Of a stretch of 64,000 nucleotides of DNA, positions 37,427 through 48,788 are shown in pieces (position 1 is the first letter of the stretch; every line of letters begins with the position of its first letter). The DNA lies in the NCBI GenBank assembly GCA_021209875.1, contig JAGYVD010000007.1, positions 1,488,001 to 1,552,000 of the forward strand. Reading direction: 5' to 3'. The notes under the pieces are model-generated. The model did not search any database, was not told where the DNA came from, and saw only the letters and a program-made list of their open reading frames with translations. This DNA comes from Rosellinia necatrix (Eukaryota; Ascomycota; Sordariomycetes; Xylariales; Xylariaceae). Made by a program: the position numbers and the translations under genes.

Positions 37427-40400
37427 ATGATGGGGAGCTTTGTTTTCAGGTGGTAAGTCCGCGCAACCCAAACCCACGACGAGCAGCGAGCGAGTGATGG
37501 CGAAGGAACACGCGAGCGGGGAGAGAAGGAAGAGCGCATCCATTATACCAGCCGCTAGATGGTAGCGGCCTGGTTATTACTCTCTCAAACCCCTTTCAAT
37601 CAATCTCCCCCAGTCTCTCTCAATCTCTCTCCCTCTCTACCTGTTCGACTGTCGCTCTACCCACGTCTCACAACCTGGAACACTCTGTCGCAAGGGCGTC
37701 TCGTGCTCGTGCTCCCCAGACTACCCATTCCCTCGCGCCGGGTTCTCCTTGTGATACTTCAGCAGACGCAATCGAATGACTCGCTGACGAGGCGCTCGCC
37801 GTTGTTGTCGATAGGGACCACCCAGCTACCGAAGTCTACGTGACCGGTACTTTCGACGACTGGAAGAAAACCGAGAAGCTAGATAAAGTTGGTGATCGAT
37901 TTGAAAAACAAGTCGCCCTACCCGACGCTTCAAGCAAGATCTTCTACAAGGTTCGTCACTCTATCTATGCTTCCACGTTGCCCGCCGTTGGGGCCTCCCT
38001 CGTTTCGTCGCATACACATGACTGTCATTCCAATGTCAATTGCCCATGTTTGCCACGGCCGGCCCGAGCCTGCATCCCACCACACGGCATTGGAGGGGAG
38101 GGCGCGAGGGCTTTGCTAATCCAGGCAGGGCCCTGGCGCCCACCGCTCTTTCTAGCCTCCCAACCTTGCCTAAACAAGCACTTTGCCATTACTCCCTATC
38201 CCAGTGCGGTCGCAACGGCCCAATTGCCCATTGACGTTTTGTGCAACATGAGCCAACTTGCCTCACCATGCATCCCTCGGGCGCGCATCCATGGATATGT
38301 TTCCCATATGACGCAATTGGGGCATGGAGCTCCCCAGCTCGCTTTTGGCTGGGCAGCTCGGCTGAGTGGCTCGAGCGGTGGCCCTGATAGGTCAATTGGC
38401 GAGTGGTGCATTTACTATGTACCTACCTAAATTGAGGAGTCTATAGGAGGGCCTGCATGCTTAGGCAAGTGACGCTTAGGCAAGTGCTGAAGGCTGGCAC
38501 GCCCAACCTAACGGACCCTTGACCCGCCATGTCCCGGACGGCGCTGTGAGAGACCTCGTGGGGGCGAGACAGGCTGGCGAGCGAGCGGATAGAGTACAGC
38601 GGGACCGGCATCCTTAACCTACCTATTCGTGCATGCATTCCAGCATCAAGCTCCAGGATAGTGTAGGGCGTGGGCGGGAGCTCAGTCATTTGGCTTGTCC
38701 GTCTGTCATGGATGCTCTTCTCACTCATCCCTGCGTGCAGAGCACTTGTCCGAGCACAACATGACCAACAGCCTTTGTCATCCCTTTCAAGCTTTGAGTG
38801 AACGAAAGCTTCTTCCGGGTCCCCTCAAACAATACTTCCGCCCTTGATGCCACTTAGTCCTCTTGCCTACGACGCCTCCCTAGCGTCGCTAGTCCATACT
38901 AACCTGAATCCCTGGCATTTAGTTTCTTGTCGACGGTGAATGGATAACCGACCACACCGCGCCTAGAGAAACCGACGAGAGTGGTATTGAAAACAACGTG
39001 TTAACCCCCGAGCAAATTGTCCGAGAGACCCTCCCTTCTGCCGCCATAATGAGCTCAGTTGCACCGGACTCTACCACCGCCGCCTTAGCCGCCGCTGTTC
39101 CCCTGGAAAAGAAAGAGGAGACTATGGACAAGGTACAAGAAGACAAGAAGAATGAGAAGGTTGAGAAAGTTGAAGAGGGCGAGAATTCGGACCTTCCTGG
39201 AGCTTTCCCCGAAACGCCTGCCGCTGAACCGAACGACGACGAGGCCTTTGGTGTCAACCCGCTACCAGCCGCTGCAGGTGCTGTGAACCCCATCAGGCTG
39301 GCGCCTGGGGAAAAGCTACCAGAAGAGTTTGCTGCTCAGAGCACGACCAGCAACGTGAAATTAGATCCCGAATCCTACGAGAAAAGCGACACGCTTCCCG
39401 GTACGTTGCTGGTATAACACCAGACGATTGTTCTATCATTTAGCGGCTTTATATATTGACCTTGAATAGGGGACAATCCTTTTACTATCTCTTCAGCCGC
39501 CCCGGAATCCACAACTGCTGCTCTGGCGGCTGGTGCACCCATTGAGTCCAAGGTCCCTGAAGTGGTTAAGGAAAGCCAGGAGAAAGCAAATGATAGTCCT
39601 GAAGCCAGTGCAGTGCCCGAAGAGGTTGAAGAGAAGGCGACTATTGAGAAGGAGCTCCTGGAAAAGGTGAAGGAGGCTCCATCCACCTCGGAGGGCACCG
39701 CTGACGAGGGTACCGAGAAGACTGAGGACGTTGTTACTCCGAACGAGGCTGTCGCATCTGTTGTTGCTGCAGCGTCCGCGGCTGCTGGCGCTGTTGTTGC
39801 CGAAGCCGTTGTCGCCAAGGACCTTGCTACAGAGAAAACGCAAGATATTCTTGCAGCTGCTCAAACTATCGCCGCCTCAGCTGCCCAACAGCTTCCAGAT
39901 TCGGTGAAGGAGAGCTTACCCGAACCCGTTCAAGACGCAATTGATGCGACGCAAAAAGAAGTGCGGGAAGAAGTCTCACCTGAAGTACCTGCTGAGGTTA
40001 AGGAATCTATTATTGCATCCGGCGAATCCCCGGAGGCAGCTGCAAACACAGAAGCCGTCGAAGACAAAAAGGCAGTTGAAACCGAGCTGTTGAGCGAGGT
40101 GAAACCTATTGATGCGGCGGCAAACGGGGAGCCCCGTGAAGAGATTTCACCCGAGGTCCCAGTCACAGTTAAAGAGTCCCTTGAGGCCTCCGGAAGATCC
40201 CCAGAGGCCGCGGCGAATACAGAGGCCGTCGAGGAAAAGAAAGCCGTTGAAACTGAGCTACTTCAAGAGGTTAAGCCCGTAGAGGCTGTCGCTGAGACCG
40301 CCGACAAGGAGGCTTCGGTGACCACCGAGGCGCCAGCGGCCATCGCGGCTCTTGAAACGACGGAGACCCCAGCCCTAGCCGTTCCGGCAACGACGGAGGC

Positions 40401-40659
40401 GCCTGCCGCGTCAGTGGCTGCTGATACCACAGAAACTCCAACCACTGAAGTATCCAAGCCAGCCGAGCAAGAGACAACAACAAACGGTAACAGTGCCAAA
40501 GCCGTCGTTGACCCAGCGACACCTGCCAAGCAAGCAGAGACTGCTACCGCATCCAGCAGCAAGACAGACGAGAGCCCAGCAACCGGAGAGAAGAAAAAGA
40601 AGAACCGGCTTAGCGCTATGTTCGGGAAGGTGAAGGCGAAACTATCGCACAAAAACTAG
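37427..40659 (+). CDS. CBM48 (AMPK glycogen-binding-like) protein with acidic repeat tail
   Basis: Four exons: 37427-37452, 37815-37950, 38923-39400 and 39497-40659 (1803 nt, 600 aa). Introns are 362, 972 and 96 nt with consistent phases. The N-terminal CBM48 domain (about residues 3-70) contains HPATEVYVTGTFDDWKK and, after the 972-nt intron, FLVDGEWITDHTAPRE, matching the yeast Mdg1/Crp1 type of fold. The remaining 500 residues are Ala/Glu/Val/Thr-rich and probably disordered. They hold repeats of about 57 residues (370-425 and 427-480, each with EVP..VKES, SPEAAANTEAVE and KKAVETELL) plus a diverged earlier copy near residue 233. The C-terminus is basic (NRLSAMFGKVKAKL). ATGs at 37427 and 37430 are in frame, so the start could be either. 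Carbohydrate or signalling-scaffold binding is inferred from the family only. Confidence 0.88.
39964..40300 (+). repeat. 171-bp coding tandem repeat in the CBM48 gene
   Basis: Two adjacent diverged units start at 39964 and 40135. Each codes for REE(V/I)SPEVP followed by the SPEAAANTEAVE and AVETELL blocks. Confidence 0.8.
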
Positions 40660-41133
40660 TTAGCCCTTCCTTACCTCGGTCCAATCCCGATTGCTTTCCC
40701 GTCCGTTTCTGCTGTTGTTTTGGTCAGGTTGATTTCATTTGAAGCTCATGATTCCCCAAATGCGGCTCCCACTTGGTAGATGACGGCGGCGGGCCGGCAT
40801 CACGCACCTCAGGCATCTAGTGTACGTACATATAACATGTATCGAAACAAGTTTGCTTAGACCTATCTCCTTTCGAGATATTATGCGGCTAGAAAGTACT
40901 ATATAAAAAGACTGATTGTCTCATGATTCGCTATGCGACTTTTGACTTTTGACCACGAAGTGAGTTATTTAACTACTCGTGGGCGTCTGCAACTTCGCCC
41001 ACTATCTATTGCAATTATATTTATTCCATCTTGGATCGTACTACCTAGGCACTTGTTCATCGTTTTACTGTATTCCGTAAATGAGGGCATCCAGGAAGTA
41101 GGGATAGGCAGGTACCCAGCGAGGTTAGTTATT

Positions 41134-41177
41134 AGACGCCCTATAAGACGCCCTATAAGACGCCTTATAAGACGCCC
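41134..41177. repeat. 12-bp tandem repeat AGACGCCCTATA
   Basis: Two exact copies, one single-base variant and a partial fourth copy, head to tail. Confidence 0.92.
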
Positions 41178-41681
41178 GGTCCCATTTTCTCATGCACCTA
41201 TCCGAAAATGTTGTAGCCTGTCGTTAGTCAGCTAGCCAGGAGTGAGTGGAGTCCACATCATTCAACCCCGTCTCTGCCCGTCGTCACTTATCAGTCGACC
41301 CATTCACTCAACCCAGGTTAGTTATTATTTATTAGGTAGGTACCTACTGCGTACTGACATACCTACCTACCTACCTAATTGTACTTTACCCTGCAGAACG
41401 TTTGGCCCCGCTGAATCGTGACTCCTTCGGGTAGCTTCGAGGCCTACTCTCTCTACCCCGGCGCCTGTTAGGATGTCCTATCCATGTTGAGGCTCCTCCT
41501 CTCTTCCCTCCTCTTCTCCTTCCTCAACTATCTGCCACCAGCCACTCGCTCGCCGATGACAGGTAGATTGTATTTGCCTCTGTTTCTCTTCAATATACCC
41601 ATTCCAACTTCACTTGACCAACACCCCATTGGCCCGTCTGGACATGTTGCATAACGTCATTTGAATCCATCGCAGACCCTC

Positions 41682-41702
41682 TCTCTCTCTCTCTCTCTCT
41701 CC
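41682..41702 (+). promoter_or_regulatory. CT-rich pyrimidine tract before the RING gene start
   Basis: A nearly pure (CT)n run ends about 22 nt before the ATG at 41725. Such tracts often mark transcription starts in filamentous fungi; here this is inference from position. Confidence 0.4.
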
Positions 41703-41724
41703 TCGTGCTTGGCACGCAGCCATC

Positions 41725-43788
41725 ATGAGCTCTGGTGGCTCGAGCAATCTGGGAGCCAAATCCCTTCCGACCCCGGCATCATACAACGCTTCCGCGCAGC
41801 AGATATCCGCTCCACAGGCTAGCTTCGAGTCCGGCTCGCGGCGATCCGGTCTGTCGAGTCCGTCCCTCCCAAGTTCAGCTTCGCCGAGGAAAGGGCAAGC
41901 GTCGAGGAAACAGCACCGGAGTCAACGGAGGCCAGACAGGAACCCAGATGATGACGACGCCATGGCAGAAATTGTAAGATGCCACAAGACAGCCAGTCGG
42001 CTTTGTTCCCATGGGAGATTGACTAACCGTCGTGGAACAGAGAGCTGTCCGGAATGCCTCGAGCCGTCGCGGCCAAACCTCCATCACCCATCTTCTGAAC
42101 TACTCCGTTCCCTCACGTCACTACCAGGACCACCATCACAGAGGAAGTAGACGTCATCCGACATGGGCCGCTGGCTCCGGCTCCCACGCTATGGACAAAA
42201 CCAGGTTTGTAACAATCACACATCCTCGGCCTCCTTAGTTTGGTGCTAAGACGTCCTGTACAGGTTTGTCCATGCCAATTACCGCTTCGTAGTCTCGCCC
42301 ACGGGTAATTACGGCTCTCAGGCTGTCGATGCAGACAAACACCTCGACTGGTCTGATGTACTTCAGATTATCGCCTCTTCCAAGTCTCAAACGACATCCT
42401 GCCCGATATGCTTTTGCGATCCAGTAGCCCCTCGCATGGCTCGATGTGGCCACATTTTCTGCCTTCCATGTCTCATGAGGTTTATGAACTCCACAAATGA
42501 TGATGAACCCAGCCCTAGAAAAGAGGCACGCTGGAAGAAGTGTCCCATCTGCGAAGATACGTTTCGACTTGCCGAAGTTCGGCCAGTTCGTTTCTATGAG
42601 GGTCAAGAGAACCCCTTACCTAATATCGGGAGCGATGTCGTGCTACGACTGATGGTGCGCGAGGCCGGCTCTACATTGGCACTTCCGGATGAAGGGGGTA
42701 GTGATATCGCAAACTTGGGCGAGGATGTTCCGTGGCATTTCGCTGCCAGTGTTTTAGATTATGCCCGGATCATGAAGGGGACTAATGATTATGTTATCGA
42801 GCAGTTTGAGCGCGAGATGGAGGATTTACGGATACAAGCCCACGAAGACGAGATTCAGTATGGCGTCGAGGAAGGCGATTGGCCGCAGCGGGCTATTCGG
42901 GCGATCAATACGGCCAAGGAAAAATTGAAAGAGCAACAGGCAATGGGCGCCGGGCCTGCTCCAGCAACGTTAAAATCCAAACACCCGGCCAAACAGAAAT
43001 TTCATTTCTACACTGCGCCGCCTCACTTGTACCTATCACCTCTCGATATCCGTATTCTTAAAACGAAGTTCGGCGACTTCTCAGATTTCCCTTCGACGCT
43101 CCTTCCTCGGGTCGAGCATATATCCACCGGTCACGTAGTAGATGACGCCCTGCGAAAACGCGCAAAATATTTGGCACATCTCCCTCAAGGGTGCGTCGTG
43201 AGCTTTCTGGAGTGTGATTGGACCGACATTGTGCCTTCAGAGATACTCGAAACATTCTCCAATGATCTAGAACGGCGAAGGAAGTTGCATCGGGACAAAG
43301 CAGCACAAGAAGAGCGGGAAAGGCTCCAAGCCGAGCGCCTCGAAGCTGCGGCCATTGGCCGTAGTGCCCGCCGTCATTTCGATAATATCAATGGGGACGG
43401 CATTGAACATACGCCCATAGTGAACTCGGAGGACTTCCAGCCCTTGGGGCCACCTACCGGAACATCTCCGCCTACCCACCGGCCGGGCTTTGAGCAGCTC
43501 GCTGATATGTCTACAAGCCCAACGACATCGAGGACGGTCTGGGGCACACCCGCTATCCCCGTCTCGCCTGATCTTAGACCCGTTCCAGAGCCCCGAGCAA
43601 ACGACGGATGGCTCAATGAGGACGATTTCCTTGGAGCAGCGGAAATTGCTATGCAAATGGAAGCTTTCGGCATTGGCAGTACCAGCTCCACCTCGACACC
43701 GAGCCCCGCGCCAGGGGCTGCCAGTGGTAAGAAGAAAAAGAAACAGAAAATCACGCTAATGAGTACTGGTGGTCACCGGGGCACTTGA
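41725..43788 (+). CDS. RNF10/Mag2-type RING finger protein
   Basis: Three exons: 41725-41973, 42041-42204 and 42264-43788 (1938 nt, 645 aa). Introns are 67 and 59 nt. The N-terminus is Ser/Pro-rich and basic. The RNF10-family lead-in RFVHANYRFVV and WSDVLQII precede the RING: Cys184, Cys187 (CPIC), Cys199, His201, Cys204, Cys207 (CGHIFCLPC), and Cys231, Cys234 (KKCPIC). Downstream parts include the YLSPLDIRILK region and an Arg/Glu-rich coiled-coil-like helix near 560-595 (RRRKLHRDKAAQEERERLQ); the C-terminus is Lys-rich (KKKKKQK). RNF10 and yeast Mag2 are ubiquitin ligases acting on the 40S ribosome in ribosome quality control. The family match is strong; activity here is inferred. Confidence 0.92.
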
Positions 43789-44358
43789 TATTGAATCCGC
43801 ACAGGCCACTATTCGATTGATTTATTTATTCAAGGGTCTCCATCGCGAGACCTTAAGATGTGATGATAGACTTCTAACCGTGTTAAGAATGCTGCTTGAT
43901 ACATGCATGGGCTGGGTCAAGGGCTATGCCACTGATGGTGGTGACTCGACAATCTGATTACATTACTCCCCAAGGAAACCCACAATGAACATCGAGAACG
44001 CTCCAAATAATTCAACAATGACAAGCGCTTGTAGTCCGGATAAAAATAGTAGCACTCAGTCCATAAGATACGAAGATGCCATAACCTCCTATTACACCAA
44101 ATCCACTACCTCATCCGCTAACATCATTAGCTATCCTCCTCTTATCTTATCATCTGTCCCTAGTTCCAGAGTGCCAAGGCTATAGGGAGGGACAGCAGCA
44201 ATCTTTGGAGACATGTTTTATCAGCTACCAAGTCCCATAGCAAGAAGCAATCTCTTCAAGTCGTCATTGACATCTCATAAAAACAGCTCAATCAACATAT
44301 CGCCCGTGCTTTGTTCAGGATTTCCAAAAGGCGATCCAAAGAGTTTGCTAATGTAAGT
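43789..44358. other. Intergenic spacer between RING gene and DHOD gene
   Basis: AT-rich 570 nt holding the RING gene 3' UTR and the DHOD promoter. No coding frame was supported. Confidence 0.55.
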
Positions 44359-45402
44359 ATGGATAATAGCTATGACGTGCCCCCTCGTTTATGTATACAG
44401 CCCCCACTCCTAAACTCAGCCAATCCGTGGGCTACGACGCTGGAACAGCTCCGGGAGCTCTACAAATGTCCCGCCACAGGCGCCGTAACGACCAGAACAG
44501 CACTCCTAGGCCAAGGGTTCCCGCACGATGAGAGCCTGCATCAGTTCGTGTTTTTCAAGGCAGGGACTCATCAAGCAGTCTCAGCCTCAGAGGGCGGAGT
44601 TAGAGTCGGGGACGCAAGCCTGAATACGCTGGGATATAGCCCCATTCCGCTAGACGAGTATCTGGAGTTCATACGACAGATCGGCGCCGAGGAAGGGGAA
44701 GGAAAGGGAGCAGGGGCAAGGAAGCCGTTTATCGTGTCGGTTACCGGGACCCCTGGCGAGGTGGCCGAGTGCTACCGCCGCGTGGCGGAGTACTCGATGA
44801 CAACGGCGACGCCGCCGCTCGCGCTCGAGATTAACCTCAGTTGCCCCAATATCCCCGGCAAGCCGCCGCCAGCGTACGATGGTGGCGCACTACGAGAGTA
44901 TGTTGCAGAGGTCGCCAGGGCGGATACACGAGTGACGGGGAAAGGGGGACCGAGGGGGAGGATCCCCTGGGGCCTCAAGACGCCGCCCTACACGCACGCC
45001 GGACAGTTCGAGACGCTGGCCGCGGCACTCCGCGACGCCGGGGGCGGTACGACATGCCCCGCCAGCTTCGTCACGGCCACGAACACGCTCGGCTCGTGCC
45101 TGCTGCTTGGCATCGGGGAGCTCCCGGCGCTCCCGGGCCCGGGCGTCGGCGGCGTCGGCGGCGCGCCGCTACACCCCCTCGCGCTGGGTAACGTGGCGAC
45201 GCTCCGCCGCCTGCTGGACGCGGCACCGCAGACGCGACATGTGGTCATCCTCGGCGTCGGGGGCGTCACGGACGCCGCGGGGTATCGGCGCATGCGGAGC
45301 GTCGGCGCGGTCGCCGTGGGGGTCGGAACCGCGCTGGGGGTGAGAGGGGTCAAGGTCTTCGGAGAGATAGAGGAGGGGTTACGTGGCGCTTGGGAGGTTT
45401 AG
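44359..45402 (+). CDS. URA1: Class 1 dihydroorotate dehydrogenase (cytosolic, fumarate type)
   Basis: An intronless gene of 347 aa. The enzyme oxidises dihydroorotate to orotate in pyrimidine synthesis using FMN. The start at 44359 has a good context (A at -3, G at +4) and gives the family-like opening PPRLCIQPPLLNSANPWATT. Class 1 marks are FPHDES, EINLSCPNIPGKPP with catalytic-base Cys162, WGLKTPPY with Lys207, TATNTLGS, LGNVATLRRLL, and the phosphate-binding region ILGVGGVTDAAGY to VAVGVGTALG. No targeting peptide or membrane helix is present, unlike mitochondrial class 2 enzymes. The 3' half is much more GC-rich than surrounding DNA. A GTAAGT...TACAG pair at 44353-44400 would make a 48-nt in-frame intron with an upstream exon, but no ATG is evident there. 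Confidence 0.9.
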   Translation: MDNSYDVPPRLCIQPPLLNSANPWATTLEQLRELYKCPATGAVTTRTALLGQGFPHDESLHQFVFFKAGTHQAVSASEGGVRVGDASLNTLGYSPIPLDEYLEFIRQIGAEEGEGKGAGARKPFIVSVTGTPGEVAECYRRVAEYSMTTATPPLALEINLSCPNIPGKPPPAYDGGALREYVAEVARADTRVTGKGGPRGRIPWGLKTPPYTHAGQFETLAAALRDAGGGTTCPASFVTATNTLGSCLLLGIGELPALPGPGVGGVGGAPLHPLALGNVATLRRLLDAAPQTRHVVILGVGGVTDAAGYRRMRSVGAVAVGVGTALGVRGVKVFGEIEEGLRGAWEV

Positions 45403-48400
45403 GGACATACCGGCTTTGTTCCGCTGGTGGATTAGTATTATCTGAAGACGTGGGGCCGTTTTGTTCCCAGACTATATAGCACAGTCTATACTACCCAAGC
45501 ATACATTATATGACGGTGTTCTACCGTAGTAGTGAGTTGTTGGTGCTGGCCACGAATGAAATATGTATATACTGTCTTGGTACTAAGCAAGTATACCGTG
45601 AATCCCGTCCTCCCTCATGAGATCGAGGCCGTCCTGAGAGCTCTTCTCCTAGATGGCCATCATATACGCTACGGTGCTTGACATAATACCGCCAACTCTC
45701 GGGCGACCATGGTCCATTCCCGTTCTGTCGCACGACATGTCCCTCGGCGCGTCATGGAGATCTATCTAACCGGATGAGATGTTGAGAAACGAGGGAATTC
45801 CGTTGAGTCGCGGAGACGGGTAGGGCCGAGCCGCATTGGATTTCTTCTACCGCAGTAGGCGGGCGGTAGGTACTGGACGAGACAAACCTTATTGGGAGGA
45901 AAACGACGCGGCAACATGTTTCCTCGGCCCAACCTTCTGACGGCGCTCTTCCTCCCCGTCGGCCCGCGCGGCATCGGCCTTCTCCCCTCTTCAGGTTGGT
46001 GGTCCCAAGTTCGCCTGCTTTCGCGACGGCATTGGCGCCCACGATCGCCCGCGACACCACACTATAAACTACCAGGGATCTCCAGCATGCATAACCCATA
46101 CATACATACATACATATCCTGGGTTCTGTAGTTAAGGAAGAGATGGCCCGGTCAGTGTCTACTACTTGACCACGTCAAGCCCACCCACGGGTTGATTTCG
46201 TCGATCGCGGTCGGAAAACCGTGGCCGAGTAGAATCTGGGGATAGGTAGGTAGTTAATGTATGCGAGAGCATGTCCGGTCGACACAGCCGAGTCAACGAA
46301 ATGAAACCCTCGCACAACGCGAGACGTAACTTTTTCCCAGCCTCTTTCTTACACTACACTACTCGTCCCCTTGCTCGGTTTCGGGCGCGCCCGTGCACCG
46401 TGTGGTCGTCGTCGTCGTCGCCAGGGAGAGAGGGAGTCGGCGTCGATCTTCTTCAGGCATCTGCGGTAGTCTAGGTAGCGTACCAAGGCGGTTCACGGCG
46501 CTAGGTCGTCTACCGCCTCAGAGCCTCAGATCTTCGTCAGGGTTGGTATGGGTGTAGTTAGCTACCTAGTTAGTGTACTGTAGTATACTGTGGTATAGTT
46601 CTGGGTAGATCTCTGTCGATCAATCGGCGCAAGGTTCGGTGGTCACAGAGGATGAACGGTGGGAGGGTAACTAACTAACTAAAACAAAAAAAAAAAAAAA
46701 AAAAAAGGTGCTGGAACGTTAGCGGTGTAAGTGAGTGGTGTACTATACTATGTATTATTGTGAGGGCTGAATTCTCGTCCGAGCTTTTATGCTTCTTTAA
46801 TTTCCACCAACTGATATTAACACCAATAATTCGGTGGAGCTCGCCCGAATCCCACCTCCCAAGGTCGCAAAACAATCTTGCCCTTTTACACCATCACGGC
46901 AACACTAACTTGGTGGTTAGTGCTGCACTCCGCAGGTGCACTACCACACTGCTTGCACATGCACTACTATTCACTACCATGGTAGATTTTGTAGATCCCC
47001 TCTACACTATTGCATTGTCCATATGTATATGAGATCTTCCAGACGTTGCAGTCCACCAAACGGGGGATTCCATTGTGATGAGGGTGTTGTCGTTGTTGTT
47101 GTTGTTGTTGACCGTTCCTACTAGCCCCTTCTTATTCGTCCTTCATAATACGCCAGTATTAGGAATATTAGTTAATAAGAATAACTAATACATAATAAAC
47201 TAATCAAACTAATCAAAAGATGTGATTCACTCACTATAAGCAGTGTAAACCTGACACAGACCGGGTCGGGAGGTTCTAGTCATATCATCTCATGTTGACA
47301 AGCGTCAGGCGTGGCAGACGGGGCAGGAGTTGGCAGGAGTTTAGCTCTGGCTCGGCGCGCGGCCGTCCAGCATCCCAACGTCACATCGGAGACAGGGGTG
47401 GGAGACTGACTAACCAGGTAGTTCGGGTGTTACCGTTATTAGCGCATATAGCGTTTTTTTTTCATGCCTGCCCACGCACCTGGGAGAGGGTTCTCGCGAG
47501 CAGGAAAAGAAAAGCAAGTCTCGGCCCCCGGTTATGATTGTATACATAATTATTATGTGTAGTATATTTACGTACTTACTTTTTTTGGATGTATGTATGG
47601 ATATATGTATATATATGTGTGTGTGTGTATATGTGCTGTATGTATGTGTGTATGTGTATGTGTATGTATATGTATCTGTGTAATGTACATACATACATAT
47701 ATATACATTACTACTGATGCAGGCCCATCCAAACGCAACCCCCGCCGCGCCCGCCTGTTCCACGGATACGTTCCGCGTGACCTTGAAAAATGCCAATCAT
47801 TTATCGCAGTATAGGGGAAAAAAAAAGGAGGAACTTTCGTTTCACAACGTTGCATACATATTCATTCTCCAGCCCAAAACGAGCCCTCAACGAGCCCTCA
47901 ACGTACCCTCCTGATGACGATGATGTTATTATGTATTGTGTGCAGTGCAGACCGTGTAGTGCAAAACTGTGTAGTTGTAACTACACTACACTACTTGTAG
48001 ATCAATCGCCCTTACACTATTTGATCCCATCCAGCGTGGCGGCATGGCATTCCATAACATCAATCTCGCAGTGTAGCGAGAGTCGGCTCATTTCTTCCCC
48101 TCAAGTCTCATGAGCCGCACCGCACCGTATTTCAAATGACGGGACTAGTTAATGGGGGGAAGCCCATACTAGTCTCGCTACTAGTGTATACGCGGGGCGT
48201 CCTCGCCAGCTGGGCTATTGGGACCAACCCGACGAAGCTCGACAGGCCGTTGGCCAGCACGGGCTTAGTCCCAGTTGCGAAGAGACCATAGACCTGTCTG
48301 CCCCGGCTTCCGTCCTGCCAGCTCTTCCCTACTTGGGGTAGGACGCATTGCTCATGTCTCGCCAAACCTACACTACTAGTAGTTACTTGCACACTCAAAC

Positions 48401-48788
48401 CCCTTCCCCCCCCCTGCCTGTATTCGCGTGGCTGGATTAGGTTTCGATCTTGACCCTTCGCGCGCCAAGACATTCCTATTCTTAAGGGGCCCTTCACTCA
48501 TTTCCCAGCCGCTATTCAGACATTCGCCATTTCTCTCTCTCCCCTGAGTCTCTCATACACCACCCACCTACACTCGCTTGTGCAAAATCCGTGTTTGATT
48601 GTGCTTTCCGGTTATCTGTGTCTGCTCTGTACACGATAAAGCAAAAGACATATCCACATTATATACTCTTACTACCTACTTCTAATATCATACCTTCTTA
48701 ATTTACTATTAGTATTGTTGTTGCTATTATTATTGTTATTACTATTTTACCCCCTATACGCTCGTATAACCCCGATCCAATAGACATA
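45403..48788. other. Gene-free region with poly-A and microsatellites
   Basis: 3.4 kb between two plus-strand genes. It contains a 21-nt A-run at 46686-46706, a compound TATG/TGTG microsatellite at 47588-47708, an AACGAGCCCTC direct repeat near 47878-47902, and a TATTAT-rich leader before the surface-protein gene. No protein feature was recognised. Confidence 0.5.
47588..47708. repeat. Compound TATG/TGTG/TATA microsatellite
   Basis: A low-complexity run of TATG, GTGT and TATA units, about 120 nt long. Confidence 0.88.

Larger units (their letters stand above)
40660..41724. other. Intergenic region upstream of the RING gene
   Basis: It contains the CBM48 gene 3' UTR, a 12-bp tandem repeat (41134-41177), CTAC repeats at 41340-41385 and a long pyrimidine tract just before the RING gene. 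Confidence 0.55.
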
